Source of the DNA: Lysobacterales bacterium
GTDB taxonomy: Bacteria; Pseudomonadota; Gammaproteobacteria; Xanthomonadales; Rhodanobacteraceae
Length of the DNA: 64,000 bases
Reading direction: 5' to 3'
Assembly: GCA_016721015.1 (NCBI GenBank)
Contig: JADKJL010000004.1
Span: 213,161 to 277,160 of the forward strand
Below, piece after piece: positions 1 through 8,377 of this stretch; positions within the stretch are counted from its first letter, which is position 1; every line of letters starts with the position of its first letter. Under the pieces are notes generated by a model, which was not told the origin of the DNA, did not search any database, and was given only the letters and a program-made list of their open reading frames with translations. A program made the position numbers and the translations under genes.

Positions 1-240
1 GAAAAGGGTAGCGGGTTGCTGCTCGGTGCCGAGATGTTCGGCCCGAGCGCCGAGCATCTGGCCCATCTGCTCGCCTGGGTCGTGCAGCTGCGCAAGACCG
101 TTGGCGAAGTGCTCGAATTGCCGTTCTATCACCCGGTCATCGAGGAAGGCCTGCGCACCGCCTTGCGCATGCTCAACAAGGAGCTTGGAATGGCTCCGAA
201 GCCGCTGCCGAGCTGCATGGAATGCGGCCCGGGTGCTTGA
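1..240 (+). CDS. dihydrolipoyl dehydrogenase family protein, C-terminal part
   Basis: The reading frame is open from the first base, so only the last 79 residues of a longer protein are present. They match the dimerisation domain of pyridine nucleotide-disulfide oxidoreductases. The segment LLGAEMFGPSAEHLAHLLAW is followed by FYHPVIEEGLRTALR, which holds the His and Glu that serve the disulfide active site of the partner subunit in dihydrolipoyl dehydrogenases. The FAD, NAD and redox-disulfide parts lie upstream of the window. The enzyme would reoxidise protein-bound dihydrolipoamide in 2-oxo acid dehydrogenase complexes. The genes for E1 and E2 of such a complex are 20 kb away, so a direct operon link is not shown. 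Mercuric reductase-like relatives share the fold, but the HPVIEEGLR tail favours the lipoamide group. Confidence 0.85.
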   Translation, partial: EKGSGLLLGAEMFGPSAEHLAHLLAWVVQLRKTVGEVLELPFYHPVIEEGLRTALRMLNKELGMAPKPLPSCMECGPGA

Positions 241-268
241 TGTGGTCTGGTAGTCTCGGTGGCGGCTT

Positions 269-351
269 GCTGTCGTGGGAGGCACTTCAGTGCCGATGCT
301 CCTTGCCGAATGGGGCAGGAGCATCGCGGTTGAAACCGCTCCCACGACAGC
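269..351. repeat. dispersed palindromic (REP-like) element
   Basis: An imperfect inverted repeat lies between two convergent genes. The left arm is GCTGTCGTGGGAGGCACTTC and the right arm reads back as GCTGTCGTGGGAGCGGTTTC, each followed by a CGATGCTCCT-type core. It belongs to the same family as the elements near 18.4, 22.6 and 26.9 kb. Its position just after both stop codons would suit an mRNA 3'-end structure. Confidence 0.8.
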
Positions 352-374
352 ACGTTGCTGCCGGCGAGAACCGC

Positions 375-1154
375 TCACTCCGAATTCGGACTGTCGGCTG
401 TGCTGACTGAATTTTCGGCAATCGCACGGAGCACGGCGCGATGTGCGGCCTTGGATACGAGGATGCCGGCGATCAGTCCAACGGCGATGCCGCCATAAAT
501 CAGCAAGCCGTGTTCCCAGCTGCTGTGCGCGCCTGCGAAGCCTTGGGTGACCAGTTGCTTGCCGGCATGGCCGATATAGGCCTCGATGGCGTAGTGGCTG
601 ATCAGAACCAGGCTAGCCAGCATGAAGCCGGTGAAGCGCACGCCCGCTGCACCCAGCAAATAGCTGACCAAGGCAGGATTAAGCGGAGTCAGGCGCAGCA
701 GCACTTGCAGGTGGAATTCGTCGCGGATGACCGCCGACTGGATCGAGCGAAGCAGGGGTCGGGTTTCGAGTGCGCGCTGGATCGGTTCATGCAGCAGGCG
801 GCGGGCGAGGCCGTATTGCAATGCGGCGGCGAGCAGATTGCCGGCCAGCAAGAGGCCGATGCCCCAGGCCAGGCCGAACAGGGCGCCGGCGACCAGTCCG
901 AACAGCGATTCCGGGATCAGCACGGAAGTGCCGATCACGAGCACGCCAACAAAGGCCACGCGTCCCCAAGGGCCGAGCTCGGTGATGGTCGCTTCAATGG
1001 CGTGCAGATGTCGTTCGGCTTCGCGCCCAAGCAGGATCACCGCCACGATGATGAGGATGACGACGAGCGAGAGCGGAACAATCGAACGCAACTCACGGCT
1101 GAGCAACTGCCGCCGACGTTCGGCCTGCGGCGCTGGCTCATGCTTGTCGTTCAT
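375..1154 (-). CDS. TVP38/TMEM64 family (VTT domain) membrane protein
   Basis: This 259-residue protein has a hydrophobic helix near residues 28-44 and further membrane segments to about residue 235. The central part has the pattern of the VTT (SNARE-associated/DedA-like) domain: a Gly-rich segment GLVAGALFGLAWGIGLLLAG, then LLRLTPLNPALVSYLLGAAG, in which the Arg and Pro residues of the re-entrant loop are conserved. Family members are inner-membrane proteins. Relatives such as DedA act in undecaprenyl phosphate or phospholipid translocation, but the substrate here is unknown. It is read in the same direction as proS with a 72-base gap and could be its distal operon partner. The last 15 residues are a polar tail. 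Confidence 0.8.
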   Translation of the reverse strand: MNDKHEPAPQAERRRQLLSRELRSIVPLSLVVILIIVAVILLGREAERHLHAIEATITELGPWGRVAFVGVLVIGTSVLIPESLFGLVAGALFGLAWGIGLLLAGNLLAAALQYGLARRLLHEPIQRALETRPLLRSIQSAVIRDEFHLQVLLRLTPLNPALVSYLLGAAGVRFTGFMLASLVLISHYAIEAYIGHAGKQLVTQGFAGAHSSWEHGLLIYGGIAVGLIAGILVSKAAHRAVLRAIAENSVSTADSPNSE

Positions 1155-1226
1155 TCGAATTCCCGAGGGCCGCGCCGCAGCTCGCCGAAATGCCGCGTCG
1201 ACTGGATCGATCGGTTCAACGTTCGC

Positions 1227-2924
1227 TCATGCAAACAGGGCCAGCAATTCATCACGCGACAGCGATTGATTCTCGGCCTCACCGCGACGCCGGTATTCGT
1301 AGGTTCCCGCGGCCAGGCCACGATCGCCGATGACGATGCGGTGCGGAATGCCGATCAGCTCGGCATCGGCAAACATCGATCCGGGACGAAGGCCGCGATC
1401 ATCCAGTGCGACCTCGATGCCGCGCCCGGTGAGTTCGTTGTAAAGCCGCTCGGCCTCGTCGCGCACCGCTGCGCTGGCGGCCATGTTGATCGGGCAGATC
1501 ACCACCTGCCACGGTGCCATCGCCTCGGGCCAGAGGATGCCGGCTTCATCGTTGTTCTGCTCGATCGCGGCAGCGACGATGCGGCTGACGCCGATGCCGT
1601 AACAGCCCATCGACATGATGCGTGCCTTGCCCTGGTCATCAAGCACGGTTGCGTCCAGAGCCTCGGCATATTTGCTGCCGAGCTGAAACACATGGCCCAC
1701 TTCGATGCCGCGTGCGATCGACAGCGTGCCCGTGCCGTCGGGCGCGGCATCGCCCTCGACGACCTTGCGCAAATCGGCAATCCGTGTGCTGCGCGCGTCG
1801 CGTTCCCAGTTGACTCCACGCAGGTGCTTGCCGCCGGCATTTGCGCCGCAGACGAAATCGGCGAGCAGCGCGGCGTCGCGATCCACGATGATCGGAATCG
1901 AGTCGGGCAGGCCGACCGGACCAATGAAGCCGGGCTTGCAGCCAATGGCACCCTCGATCTCGGCTTCGTCGGCGAGTACCGATTCGCCGGGAAGCTCGTC
2001 GAGTCGCGCCGCCTTGATTTCGTTGATCTCGTGATCGCCGCGCACGCACAGGGCGACCAGACCTTGATTGCCGCGCACGATGATGGTCTTGATGCACTGG
2101 GCCGCAGCGACGCCAAGAAAAGCGGTCAGCTCGTCGATCGTCTTCTGCGTCGGCGTATCGATGGATTCCATGGTCGCTTGCGCGGCAGGGCGCTCGCCGG
2201 TCGGCGCCAGCGCCTCGGCCTTTTCCACGTTGGCTGCATAGTCCGAGCCGGATGAGAACGCAATCGCGTCCTCACCCGAATCGGCCAGCACATGGAACTC
2301 ATGCGAGGCGCTGCCGCCGATCGCGCCGGTGTCGGCATCGACGGCGCGGAAGCGCAAACCCAGGCGCGTGAAGATGCGCGTGTAGGTGTCGTACATGTTG
2401 CGGTACTCGACGGCCAGGCTGTCGGCGTCGACATGGAACGAGTAGGCATCCTTCATCAGGAATTCGCGCGCACGCATGATGCCGAAGCGCGGCCGGATCT
2501 CGTCGCGGAACTTGGTCTGGATCTGGTAGAAATTGACTGGCAGCTGCTTGTAGGATTTGAGCTCGTGGCGGGCGAAATCGGTGACCACTTCCTCGTGGGT
2601 CGGACCGTAGCAATAGCCGGCCTGCTTGCGATCCTTGATCTTGAGCAACTGGCCGCCGAATTTCTGCCAGCGCCCGGTCTCTTCCCACAGCTCCTGCGGC
2701 TGGATGGAAGGCATCAGCAACTCGATCGCACCGGCGCGGTTCATCTCCTCGCGCACGATCGCCTCGACCCGGCGCAGCACGCGCAAGCCCAACGGCGACC
2801 AGGTGTAAATGCCCGAAGCGAGCTTGCGGATCATGCCGGCACGCAGCATCAGCTTGTGGCTGATGATCTCGGCATCTGCGGGGACTTCCTTGACGGTGGC
2901 TAGATGAAAACGGGACAGGCGCAT
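1227..2924 (-). CDS. proS: proline--tRNA ligase
   Basis: ProS charges tRNA-Pro with proline in the cytoplasm. The 565-residue product has the class II synthetase layout: motif 2 near residues 135-160 (FRDEIRPRFGIMRAREFLMK), a long insertion (editing) domain in the middle typical of bacterial-type ProRS, motif 3 with GCYGIGVSRIVAAAIEQ, and a C-terminal anticodon-binding domain. The length fits the bacterial-type family. The frame is open further upstream, but the start at 2924 gives the canonical MRLSRFHLATVKEVPADAE beginning. Upstream lies the LemA/TPM operon on the same strand, 79 bases away. Confidence 0.97.
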   Translation of the reverse strand: MRLSRFHLATVKEVPADAEIISHKLMLRAGMIRKLASGIYTWSPLGLRVLRRVEAIVREEMNRAGAIELLMPSIQPQELWEETGRWQKFGGQLLKIKDRKQAGYCYGPTHEEVVTDFARHELKSYKQLPVNFYQIQTKFRDEIRPRFGIMRAREFLMKDAYSFHVDADSLAVEYRNMYDTYTRIFTRLGLRFRAVDADTGAIGGSASHEFHVLADSGEDAIAFSSGSDYAANVEKAEALAPTGERPAAQATMESIDTPTQKTIDELTAFLGVAAAQCIKTIIVRGNQGLVALCVRGDHEINEIKAARLDELPGESVLADEAEIEGAIGCKPGFIGPVGLPDSIPIIVDRDAALLADFVCGANAGGKHLRGVNWERDARSTRIADLRKVVEGDAAPDGTGTLSIARGIEVGHVFQLGSKYAEALDATVLDDQGKARIMSMGCYGIGVSRIVAAAIEQNNDEAGILWPEAMAPWQVVICPINMAASAAVRDEAERLYNELTGRGIEVALDDRGLRPGSMFADAELIGIPHRIVIGDRGLAAGTYEYRRRGEAENQSLSRDELLALFA

Positions 2925-3003
2925 GGTTTCGCTTCGATCGCGGTGGATCGGCAATTCTACAGAAGCAGGTGGGTTTTCACCGAAGCGGCGGTCAAACACC
3001 CGC

Positions 3004-3453
3004 CTACCAGCGTGCGCTGACGCCAATCACCCCGCGCTGTGGGGTTGTCCGCTTGAGCTCGACTGTCTCGGCAGGCGCCTCTTCGGCCATGGCTTCACGT
3101 ATTGCCGCTGCTTCACCGCGGAAGCGCTGCACGATCCCGCCCTTGACCTTCGAATAGTCGACAGAACGCGTCCGATTGCCGATCGTGATCGTGTGCTCGA
3201 GCGGCGTGCGGGACACCATCCAGGCAACTCCGGCAGCCAGCAATGCAATCAGCGGCAGCAGCAGCCAGGGCGAATCGAGAGCCCCGCACGCAGCAACGAC
3301 CATCACTGCGACCACGTATGGCCGGACACGCTTCGGCACGTGCAGGGTTTCGCAAGCCATGCCAAGCAACAGCGCAGCGAAAAAGCTGACGAAAAGCCAG
3401 GTGATCACGGACGCGATGCCGGTGGCAAAAAGTTCGTTGATCAACTCGCTCAT
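3004..3453 (-). CDS. small membrane protein of the LemA/TPM operon
   Basis: This 149-residue protein is not assigned to a family. Residues about 10-35 and 44-82 are hydrophobic and form two or three membrane helices. The C-terminal 65 residues are polar and contain a stretch TITIGNRTRSVDYSKVKGGI that looks like a small soluble domain. Its ATG overlaps the stop of the upstream TPM gene by 4 bases, so it is translationally coupled to that operon. It may act with the TPM proteins at the membrane, but this rests only on gene order. Confidence 0.75.
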   Translation of the reverse strand: MSELINELFATGIASVITWLFVSFFAALLLGMACETLHVPKRVRPYVVAVMVVAACGALDSPWLLLPLIALLAAGVAWMVSRTPLEHTITIGNRTRSVDYSKVKGGIVQRFRGEAAAIREAMAEEAPAETVELKRTTPQRGVIGVSARW

Positions 3454-4394
3454 GTCAGCACCGGAGCATTGCTTCGCTCATCGGGATTTATATCCTCGCC
3501 TGAGGCGGGGAAGTGTTCGCTTAGAAGTTCGCCAACGCGATCAATCGCTGCGAGCAAGCCGGATTGAATCGCGCCGCGTTTGCAATGCGCGGCCAGATCA
3601 TCGGCAATCGCTTGCCATGCCGATACGTCGACACGCTCGGCGATGCCGCGATCGGCGATCAAGTCGATTGCATTCTCGGCCAGCGTGATGTGGATGAGCA
3701 CGCCATTGTTGTGTTCGGTATTCCACACGCCGAGTTCGGAAAAGCGGTTGCGTGCGTTCTGCGCGGGCGTCATGTCAAGGCGGATGTCATCGGTTGACCA
3801 GCGCGTTTCGATGGCAACGACAATTTCGCCGAGATGGCTGCGCTCGGAGGCCGCCACCTGATCGCGAATCGCCGTCTGCAAGCTGTCCGAATGCCAGGCA
3901 CGCGCACGCCACGGAGCGATCAGGCTATGCCGCAACACGCGCAAGAAAGTCTGCGCCTTCGTTGTTGCTGGCTTCGCCACCTGATGGGTGTCGGCGAGAC
4001 TGACCGAGATGCGCGCTTCGCCATCGTTGCGAAGGGTGGATTTCGGTGTGCGACCGCCGTGGACCATGCTCTCCCATTCGCTGCGCATGACGAGCAGAAA
4101 TATGACGAACGGAAAGGCCGCTGTCATCCACCCAGGCGCTCCGAGAATAAACATCACGATGCTGGTCAGGATGCAGCCGATGAAGATGTGCACCGGAATC
4201 GGCAGTGCGCGATAGCGCGGGCCGCCGACGTACAGCAGTGCAAGCACGATCGAAAAAGCAAAAATCAAGGGATCGACACGGGCAAAGTGCCATCGCTCCT
4301 GCGCAGCAAGCATCAAGCCTGCCGCAGTCAGCACGGCGGCCGCGGCAAAGCCACGTTTGATCAGGCTCGCACCCTCTGGATTCCACGCTTTCAC
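3450..4394 (-). CDS. TPM-domain protein with N-terminal membrane region
   Basis: This 314-residue protein has about four hydrophobic segments between residues 15 and 105. A polar linker with an Arg/Trp-rich patch follows, then a TPM domain at about 165-300. The domain is recognised by EIVVAIETRWSTDDIRLDMT and NNGVLIHITLAENAIDLIAD, which match the corresponding parts of the two neighbouring TPM proteins. TPM domains (TPM_phosphatase/Psb32 family) are usually exported and their role in bacteria is poorly known. The start overlaps the preceding stop by ATGA at 4391-4394. It is the third consecutive TPM gene, and it differs from the usual lemA-linked arrangement in having the membrane part at the N-terminus. 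Confidence 0.8.
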   Translation of the reverse strand: MKAWNPEGASLIKRGFAAAAVLTAAGLMLAAQERWHFARVDPLIFAFSIVLALLYVGGPRYRALPIPVHIFIGCILTSIVMFILGAPGWMTAAFPFVIFLLVMRSEWESMVHGGRTPKSTLRNDGEARISVSLADTHQVAKPATTKAQTFLRVLRHSLIAPWRARAWHSDSLQTAIRDQVAASERSHLGEIVVAIETRWSTDDIRLDMTPAQNARNRFSELGVWNTEHNNGVLIHITLAENAIDLIADRGIAERVDVSAWQAIADDLAAHCKRGAIQSGLLAAIDRVGELLSEHFPASGEDINPDERSNAPVLT

Positions 4395-4897
4395 AGCAGC
4401 ACCGGACGGTCGGTCAGTTCATTGTGGTGCCTTTGTCCGGGTACGGTTGGCATGAGCTCCCGCAACAGCGCGGACACCGCTTCGATCGTGGCGACGGCAC
4501 CGGTCTTGAATTCGCCGCGTGAAAAGGCGGCAGCGGTGTCTGCGCAGATTGCGTCCCAGCGTGCTTGCGGAACGCGCCGGGCAATGCCGCGATCGGCAAC
4601 GATCTCGATCGCGCGTTCGGCCAGCAGGACGTAGATCAGCACACCGGCATTGTCTTCGGTGTCCCAGACCTCAAGCTCGGCGAATACGTTTTCGGCACGC
4701 TGGCGCGGTGTGAATCCGCGTGCGACCGCTTCCAGCCCGAGACGGGCCTCGACGGCAAACACCACATCGCCGCGGTGCGTTGCCTCCAGCTCGCCGATAC
4801 ATTCGGCGATCGCGTCGAACACGGATTGAGGAAACTGCTGTTCGGCCAGCCACCAGGCACGGAACAGATTGGCTGAGAGGCGTTGCAGGCGTGTCAT
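4391..4897 (-). CDS. stand-alone TPM-domain protein
   Basis: This 168-residue protein consists almost entirely of one TPM domain, with no signal peptide or membrane helix evident. Diagnostic parts are GDVVFAVEARLGLEAVARGF and NAGVLIYVLLAERAIEIVAD. The frame is open upstream, but the ATG at 4897 starts with MTRLQRLSANLFRAWW and shares one base with the stop of the gene before it, so this start is preferred over the Arg-rich extension. Short soluble TPM proteins of this kind commonly follow a lemA and a secreted TPM gene. The function is not established. The 3' end overlaps the next TPM gene by 4 bases. Confidence 0.82.
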   Translation of the reverse strand: MTRLQRLSANLFRAWWLAEQQFPQSVFDAIAECIGELEATHRGDVVFAVEARLGLEAVARGFTPRQRAENVFAELEVWDTEDNAGVLIYVLLAERAIEIVADRGIARRVPQARWDAICADTAAAFSRGEFKTGAVATIEAVSALLRELMPTVPGQRHHNELTDRPVLL

Positions 4898-5781
4898 CAG
4901 TAGCTCCCCGATGCGCCGCCGCCGGCGGAACTGCCGCCGCCGCCGCCCCAACTGCTACCGCCACTGCCGCCGCTCCAGCCGCCAGAGCTGCCGCCGGAGC
5001 TGCTCACCTTCGGAAACAGATCAAACGCATAGGCGAGGCCGAACAGAAAATAGATGAGGGCTACCCATGGCAATGAGCCGAGCGGCAGGTCGAGTGCCTT
5101 GAATGCGGTGGCCGTGGTGATCACGGAGGCAACAACCGAGGCCGAGACCTCCCGGCGTCGCGGCCATATGGCAGTGATGACCACAACGATCGGAATAAAA
5201 AAGAATATCGGGAAATAGCGATCGATAGACTCGGGAGTTTCTGCTGTTGCGGATTCCGGAATACTTGCAGGTGCATCAGGCAGGGCTTCGCCGTCGATCA
5301 ATCCAGTCAACTGATCGGTGGCCTTGTCGAGGCCCTCGAACCACGCTTCATTGCGGAAAAGCGGTCGCATGGTGTCGTTGATGATGCGGCTCGCAAGGAC
5401 GTCGGGGATGGGCCCTTCGAGACCGCGACCCACCTCGATGCGGATGCGACGATCATTCTTGGCCCAGAGCAGGAGGGCGCCGTCGTCGACATTCTTGCGG
5501 CCGATCTTCCAGGTATCGAATACACGCGTTGCGTATTGCTCGATCTCTTCCGGTTGCGTGCTCGGCACGATCAGGATCAGCAGTTGCGCACCTTTGCGCT
5601 GCTCCAGTGCGCGCAACTTCTGTTCCAGTTCGGACTTCTGTTGCTCGCTCAGCGTGGCGGTCGTGTCAGTGACATGCGTGACCAGGGTTGGCACTGGAAC
5701 ATAGGCGAGAGCGCATTGCGTGCCCAGACAAACCGTCAGGCAGATCACCCATGCCCACCAGCGCGGAAGCGCGGCGTTCAT
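4897..5781 (-). CDS. YgcG-type TPM-domain protein, exported, Gly-rich tail
   Basis: The 294-residue product starts with a signal peptide (ALPRWWAWVICLTVCLGTQC). A TPM domain follows at about residues 30-165 (LSEQQKSELEQKLRALEQRK; NVDDGALLLWAKNDRRIRIE; GRGLEGPIPD), then hydrophobic segments near 190-210 and 245-275. The C-terminus is Gly/Ser/Trp-rich (GGSSWGGGGGSSAGGGASGS). This is the usual layout of YgcG-like proteins found next to LemA. The start at 5781 follows a GAGGG ribosome-binding site and gives a proper signal peptide. Only 10 bases separate it from lemA. It probably forms a membrane complex with LemA, judged from gene order across bacteria rather than direct evidence. Confidence 0.88.
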   Translation of the reverse strand: MNAALPRWWAWVICLTVCLGTQCALAYVPVPTLVTHVTDTTATLSEQQKSELEQKLRALEQRKGAQLLILIVPSTQPEEIEQYATRVFDTWKIGRKNVDDGALLLWAKNDRRIRIEVGRGLEGPIPDVLASRIINDTMRPLFRNEAWFEGLDKATDQLTGLIDGEALPDAPASIPESATAETPESIDRYFPIFFFIPIVVVITAIWPRRREVSASVVASVITTATAFKALDLPLGSLPWVALIYFLFGLAYAFDLFPKVSSSGGSSGGWSGGSGGSSWGGGGGSSAGGGASGSY

Positions 5782-5791
5782 GCATCGGCCC

Positions 5792-6457
5792 TCAATCGTT
5801 GTTCGCGGGTAACGCTTCGTTTTTTGCGGGCTCACTCGCTGGTGGCTTCGGGTGCCGCGACGAAAGCCCCGAAAAGTCCACGACCGGCGGCTTGGCCAGC
5901 GCATCGGGATTTTCGACGGTGAAATTCGGCTTGACCGCGTAGCCGAACATTTTCGCGGTCAGATTGACCGGGAATTCCCGGATCAGCACGTTGTAGGCCT
6001 GCACCGATTGCACGTAGCGGTTGCGCGCCACGGCGATCCGGTTTTCGGTACCCTCAAGTTGTACCTGAAGGTCTCGAAAGCGCTCATCGGATTTCAGCGT
6101 TGGATAATTCTCGGTAACCACGAGCAGTCGCGACAAGGCGGATGAAAGCTCGCCTTGCGCGGCCTGGAACTTGGCCAGTGCGGCGGCATCGTTCACCAGT
6201 TCGGGCGTGGCCTGGATACTGCCGACCTTGGCCCGAGCCTCGGTGACGCCGAGCAGGACTTCCTGTTCCTGCAAGGCATAGCCGGTTACAGCCCTGATCA
6301 GGGACGGAATCAGATCGGCACGGCGCTGGTACTGGTTGAGGATTTCCGACATCTGCGCCTTCACATCTTCGTCGGCGCCCTGGATCTTGTTGTATCCGCA
6401 GCCACCCAGCAACAACGGCATGAGTGCGAGGACGAGCAGTATTCGAATACGGCGCAT
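5792..6457 (-). CDS. lemA: LemA family lipoprotein
   Basis: LemA proteins are membrane-anchored helical proteins with an extracytoplasmic N-terminus. This 221-residue product starts with MRRIRILLVLALMPLLLGGC, a lipoprotein signal whose lipobox ends LLGGC, so it is probably lipidated. The conserved LemA core is clear: NQYQRRADLIPSLIRAVTGY, EQEVLLGVTEARAKVGSIQA, VVTENYPTLKSDERFRDLQV and a C-terminal RNRYVQSVQAYNVLIREFP motif. A GGGGAG site lies 9 bases before the ATG at 6457, whereas the ATG at 6466 sits directly on that site. It is the first gene of a run of five genes with overlapping or near-overlapping ends. Confidence 0.92.
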   Translation of the reverse strand: MRRIRILLVLALMPLLLGGCGYNKIQGADEDVKAQMSEILNQYQRRADLIPSLIRAVTGYALQEQEVLLGVTEARAKVGSIQATPELVNDAAALAKFQAAQGELSSALSRLLVVTENYPTLKSDERFRDLQVQLEGTENRIAVARNRYVQSVQAYNVLIREFPVNLTAKMFGYAVKPNFTVENPDALAKPPVVDFSGLSSRHPKPPASEPAKNEALPANND

Positions 6458-6639
6458 GGTTTCCATCTCCCCGATCTGTGCCCGAGACAAGCAGGAGCGG
6501 CACTCCCGCAAGATTCAACCAACGATACGTGACGCAATCGAACCCGCGTCAAGCGCGATGACGTTGAGCGCTCAGGAGGGTAAACGATCTGCACGGCGAA
6601 AACCGAACGGTGCCGGAAGTCTGGAGTCCGCCCAAGAAC

Positions 6640-6834
6640 CTAGCAGCCTGTCGGACTTTGCTGGTTGAGGCGAGAATTCGATTGGACGAGGTCAGATTTG
6701 ACCAGCGTTCGCTGTTGTGAAGCGTTTCGACGGTTTGCAGGCCCATAGCGGTGTTATGGGTCAAAAATCGGCGGAAATATGAACCGGTCAGACGGATTCG
6801 CAGCCCGGCCGAGTAAAGTCCGGCAGGCTGCTAG
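6640..6834. mobile_element. short inverted-repeat element 1 (MITE-like), no coding gene
   Basis: The element is about 187 bases long between two CTAG tetranucleotides (6640-6643 and 6831-6834). Its ends are inverted repeats, CAGCCTGTCGGACTTT on the left and AAAGTCCGGCAGGCTG on the right, with one mismatch. It holds no convincing gene. The terminal repeats plus a flanking 4-base duplication are what a non-autonomous transposable element leaves. The family of the mobilising transposase is not known from this window. Its right-hand CTAG is also the left-hand CTAG of the next element. Confidence 0.65.
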
Positions 6835-6997
6835 CCCGGACTATTCATGAAAAACGCACGCCCTCGCTTGTCCCTTGAATCCACACGACTTTCCGCTCAT
6901 TCAGCGATAACGCCCGCTATCCCCTCAATCGCGAAAAGCCGTGTGAATCCAATGTCCTGCGCGATCATCGCGCGTATTCATGAATAGTCCGGGCTAG
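6831..6997. mobile_element. short inverted-repeat element 2 (MITE-like), adjacent to element 1
   Basis: CTAG at 6831-6834 and 6994-6997 flank an element of about 159 bases with perfect 17-base terminal inverted repeats (CCCGGACTATTCATGAA and its complement). The interior has no gene. The terminal sequence differs from that of element 1, so this is a different element that used the same kind of CTAG target, apparently inserting into the duplicated target of its neighbour. The inner end of each repeat contains the self-complementary TTCATGAA. Confidence 0.65.
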
Positions 6998-7042
6998 GGA
7001 ACCGGGCGGGCAGGCCCAGCCGGTGAAGGCGGCCCGCGAAAA

Positions 7043-7441
7043 TCAGCCGCAAAACAGCTTGATCTGTTCCCTGGCCTTGTTCAGATTCATCTGGTACTGA
7101 ACCTGGGTTTCCGGCAGGGCCTCGTCACCCGGTGCCGACGCCTCGTAGATCTGCAGGTTCTTGCGCGAGGTGGCGCAATTGCGCTTGATGTCTTCTTCGC
7201 TGTAACCGGCGGCGGCGGCCATCGTCGGACCGGCCTTGGCTTCTTCCGCAGCCGGCTCGGCGGCGGTACTGGTGACGCCGTTGTGAACCATGAGCTTCTT
7301 GGCCGAGGCCGTGTTGGGCGGTGGCGGCGTATCTGAAAAATGCTTGGTACCGTTGGCGTCGGTCCACGAATAAACCTGCTGGGCAAGCGCAGGGGCGGCG
7401 CTCAGGCAGGCAAGGATCAGTACAATCGAACTGGGCTTCAT
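7043..7441 (-). CDS. DUF4124 domain-containing exported protein
   Basis: The 132-residue product has a signal peptide (MKPSSIVLILACLSAAPALA) followed directly by a DUF4124 motif, QVYSWTDANGTKHFSDTPPP. In this family the motif is a short beta-rich module at the N-terminus of exported proteins of proteobacteria, with unknown function. The remainder is Ala/Glu-rich and probably helical, ending NKAREQIKLFCG. Two adjacent ATGs lie at 7444 and 7441. The second is better spaced from the GGAG site. It is divergent from pssA with about 145 bases between them. Confidence 0.8.
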   Translation of the reverse strand: MKPSSIVLILACLSAAPALAQQVYSWTDANGTKHFSDTPPPPNTASAKKLMVHNGVTSTAAEPAAEEAKAGPTMAAAAGYSEEDIKRNCATSRKNLQIYEASAPGDEALPETQVQYQMNLNKAREQIKLFCG

Positions 7442-7585
7442 CATGTTCTCCGCGCCGGTGCGAGCCGACAGTTGGGCCCTCAATCAGCGCACTGGATAGC
7501 ACTAGTTTCGTTATCTGACAAGCACTTCGGTGGCAAATCGCAACGATCAGTTAAACTCGACACACTTTTCGGAATGGCCTTGAGC

Positions 7586-8377
7586 ATGGCAGAAACACCT
7601 CCCAGCCCGCGCAAGCGTCCACGCGGCATCTACCTGTTGCCGAACCTGTTCACGACCGCGGCCATGTTCGCCGGCTTTTACGCGATCGTGGCCTCGATTG
7701 GCGGTCGCTATTCGGAGGCGGCGCTGGCCGTTTTCATTGCCGCGATCCTGGATGGGCTGGATGGTCGGGTTGCACGCCTGACCGGTACGCAGAGCGATTT
7801 TGGCGTCCAGTACGACTCATTGTCCGATCTGGTCAGCTTCGGTGTCGCGCCAGCCCTGGTCATGTACACCTGGTCGCTGTCATCGCTGACTGAATACGGC
7901 CCGTTGTGGGGCAAGGTCGGCTGGTCTGCGGCGTTCATCTATGCGGCCTGCGCCGCCCTGCGCCTGGCCCGCTTCAACACCCAGGTCGGGGTTGCCGACA
8001 AGCGCTATTTCCAGGGCCTGGCCAGTCCGGCGGCGGCCGGCTTGTGCATGTCCTTCGTCTGGACGGTGGAAAAGTTCGACCTGAGCGGCATCGACGTGCA
8101 GTTCGTCACCCCCTTCATGGCCGTGCTGGCCGGATTGCTGATGGTCAGCAATGTGCGCTACTTCAGCTTCAAGGCGTGGCCGATTTCGGACAAGGTGCCT
8201 TTCATCTGGATTCCGGTCGCCCTGCTGATCATCGTTGCCCTCGCCATTGATCCGCCGCGGGTGCTGTTCGGGATCGGCGTTTTGTATGTGCTGTCCGGGC
8301 CGATCATGACCCTTTGGGGACTGCGTCGCTGGCGCGAGCAGCGCGCCCTGCGCCACAGTGAGCGTATCGACGAATGA
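7586..8377 (+). CDS. pssA: CDP-diacylglycerol--serine O-phosphatidyltransferase
   Basis: PssA makes phosphatidylserine, the precursor of phosphatidylethanolamine, from CDP-diacylglycerol and serine in the inner membrane. The 263-residue product carries the complete CDP-alcohol phosphotransferase signature DGRVARLTGTQSDFGVQYDS followed by LSD, which gives the DG-x2-AR-x8-G-x3-D-x3-D pattern of metal and substrate ligands. About eight hydrophobic segments follow, as in the integral-membrane type of PssA. An in-frame ATG at 7574 is an alternative start, but 7586 gives a more typical length before the first helix. The stop overlaps the ATG of the downstream regulator (ATGA at 8374), so phospholipid synthesis and the following operon are co-translated. 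Confidence 0.93.
   Translation: MAETPPSPRKRPRGIYLLPNLFTTAAMFAGFYAIVASIGGRYSEAALAVFIAAILDGLDGRVARLTGTQSDFGVQYDSLSDLVSFGVAPALVMYTWSLSSLTEYGPLWGKVGWSAAFIYAACAALRLARFNTQVGVADKRYFQGLASPAAAGLCMSFVWTVEKFDLSGIDVQFVTPFMAVLAGLLMVSNVRYFSFKAWPISDKVPFIWIPVALLIIVALAIDPPRVLFGIGVLYVLSGPIMTLWGLRRWREQRALRHSERIDE

Noticed and set aside
441..2255. Long plus-strand frame opposite the VTT gene and proS
   Set aside because: It lies antisense to proS, which is certain, has no family features or ribosome-binding site, and is the kind of long frame that GC-rich codon use produces on the opposite strand.
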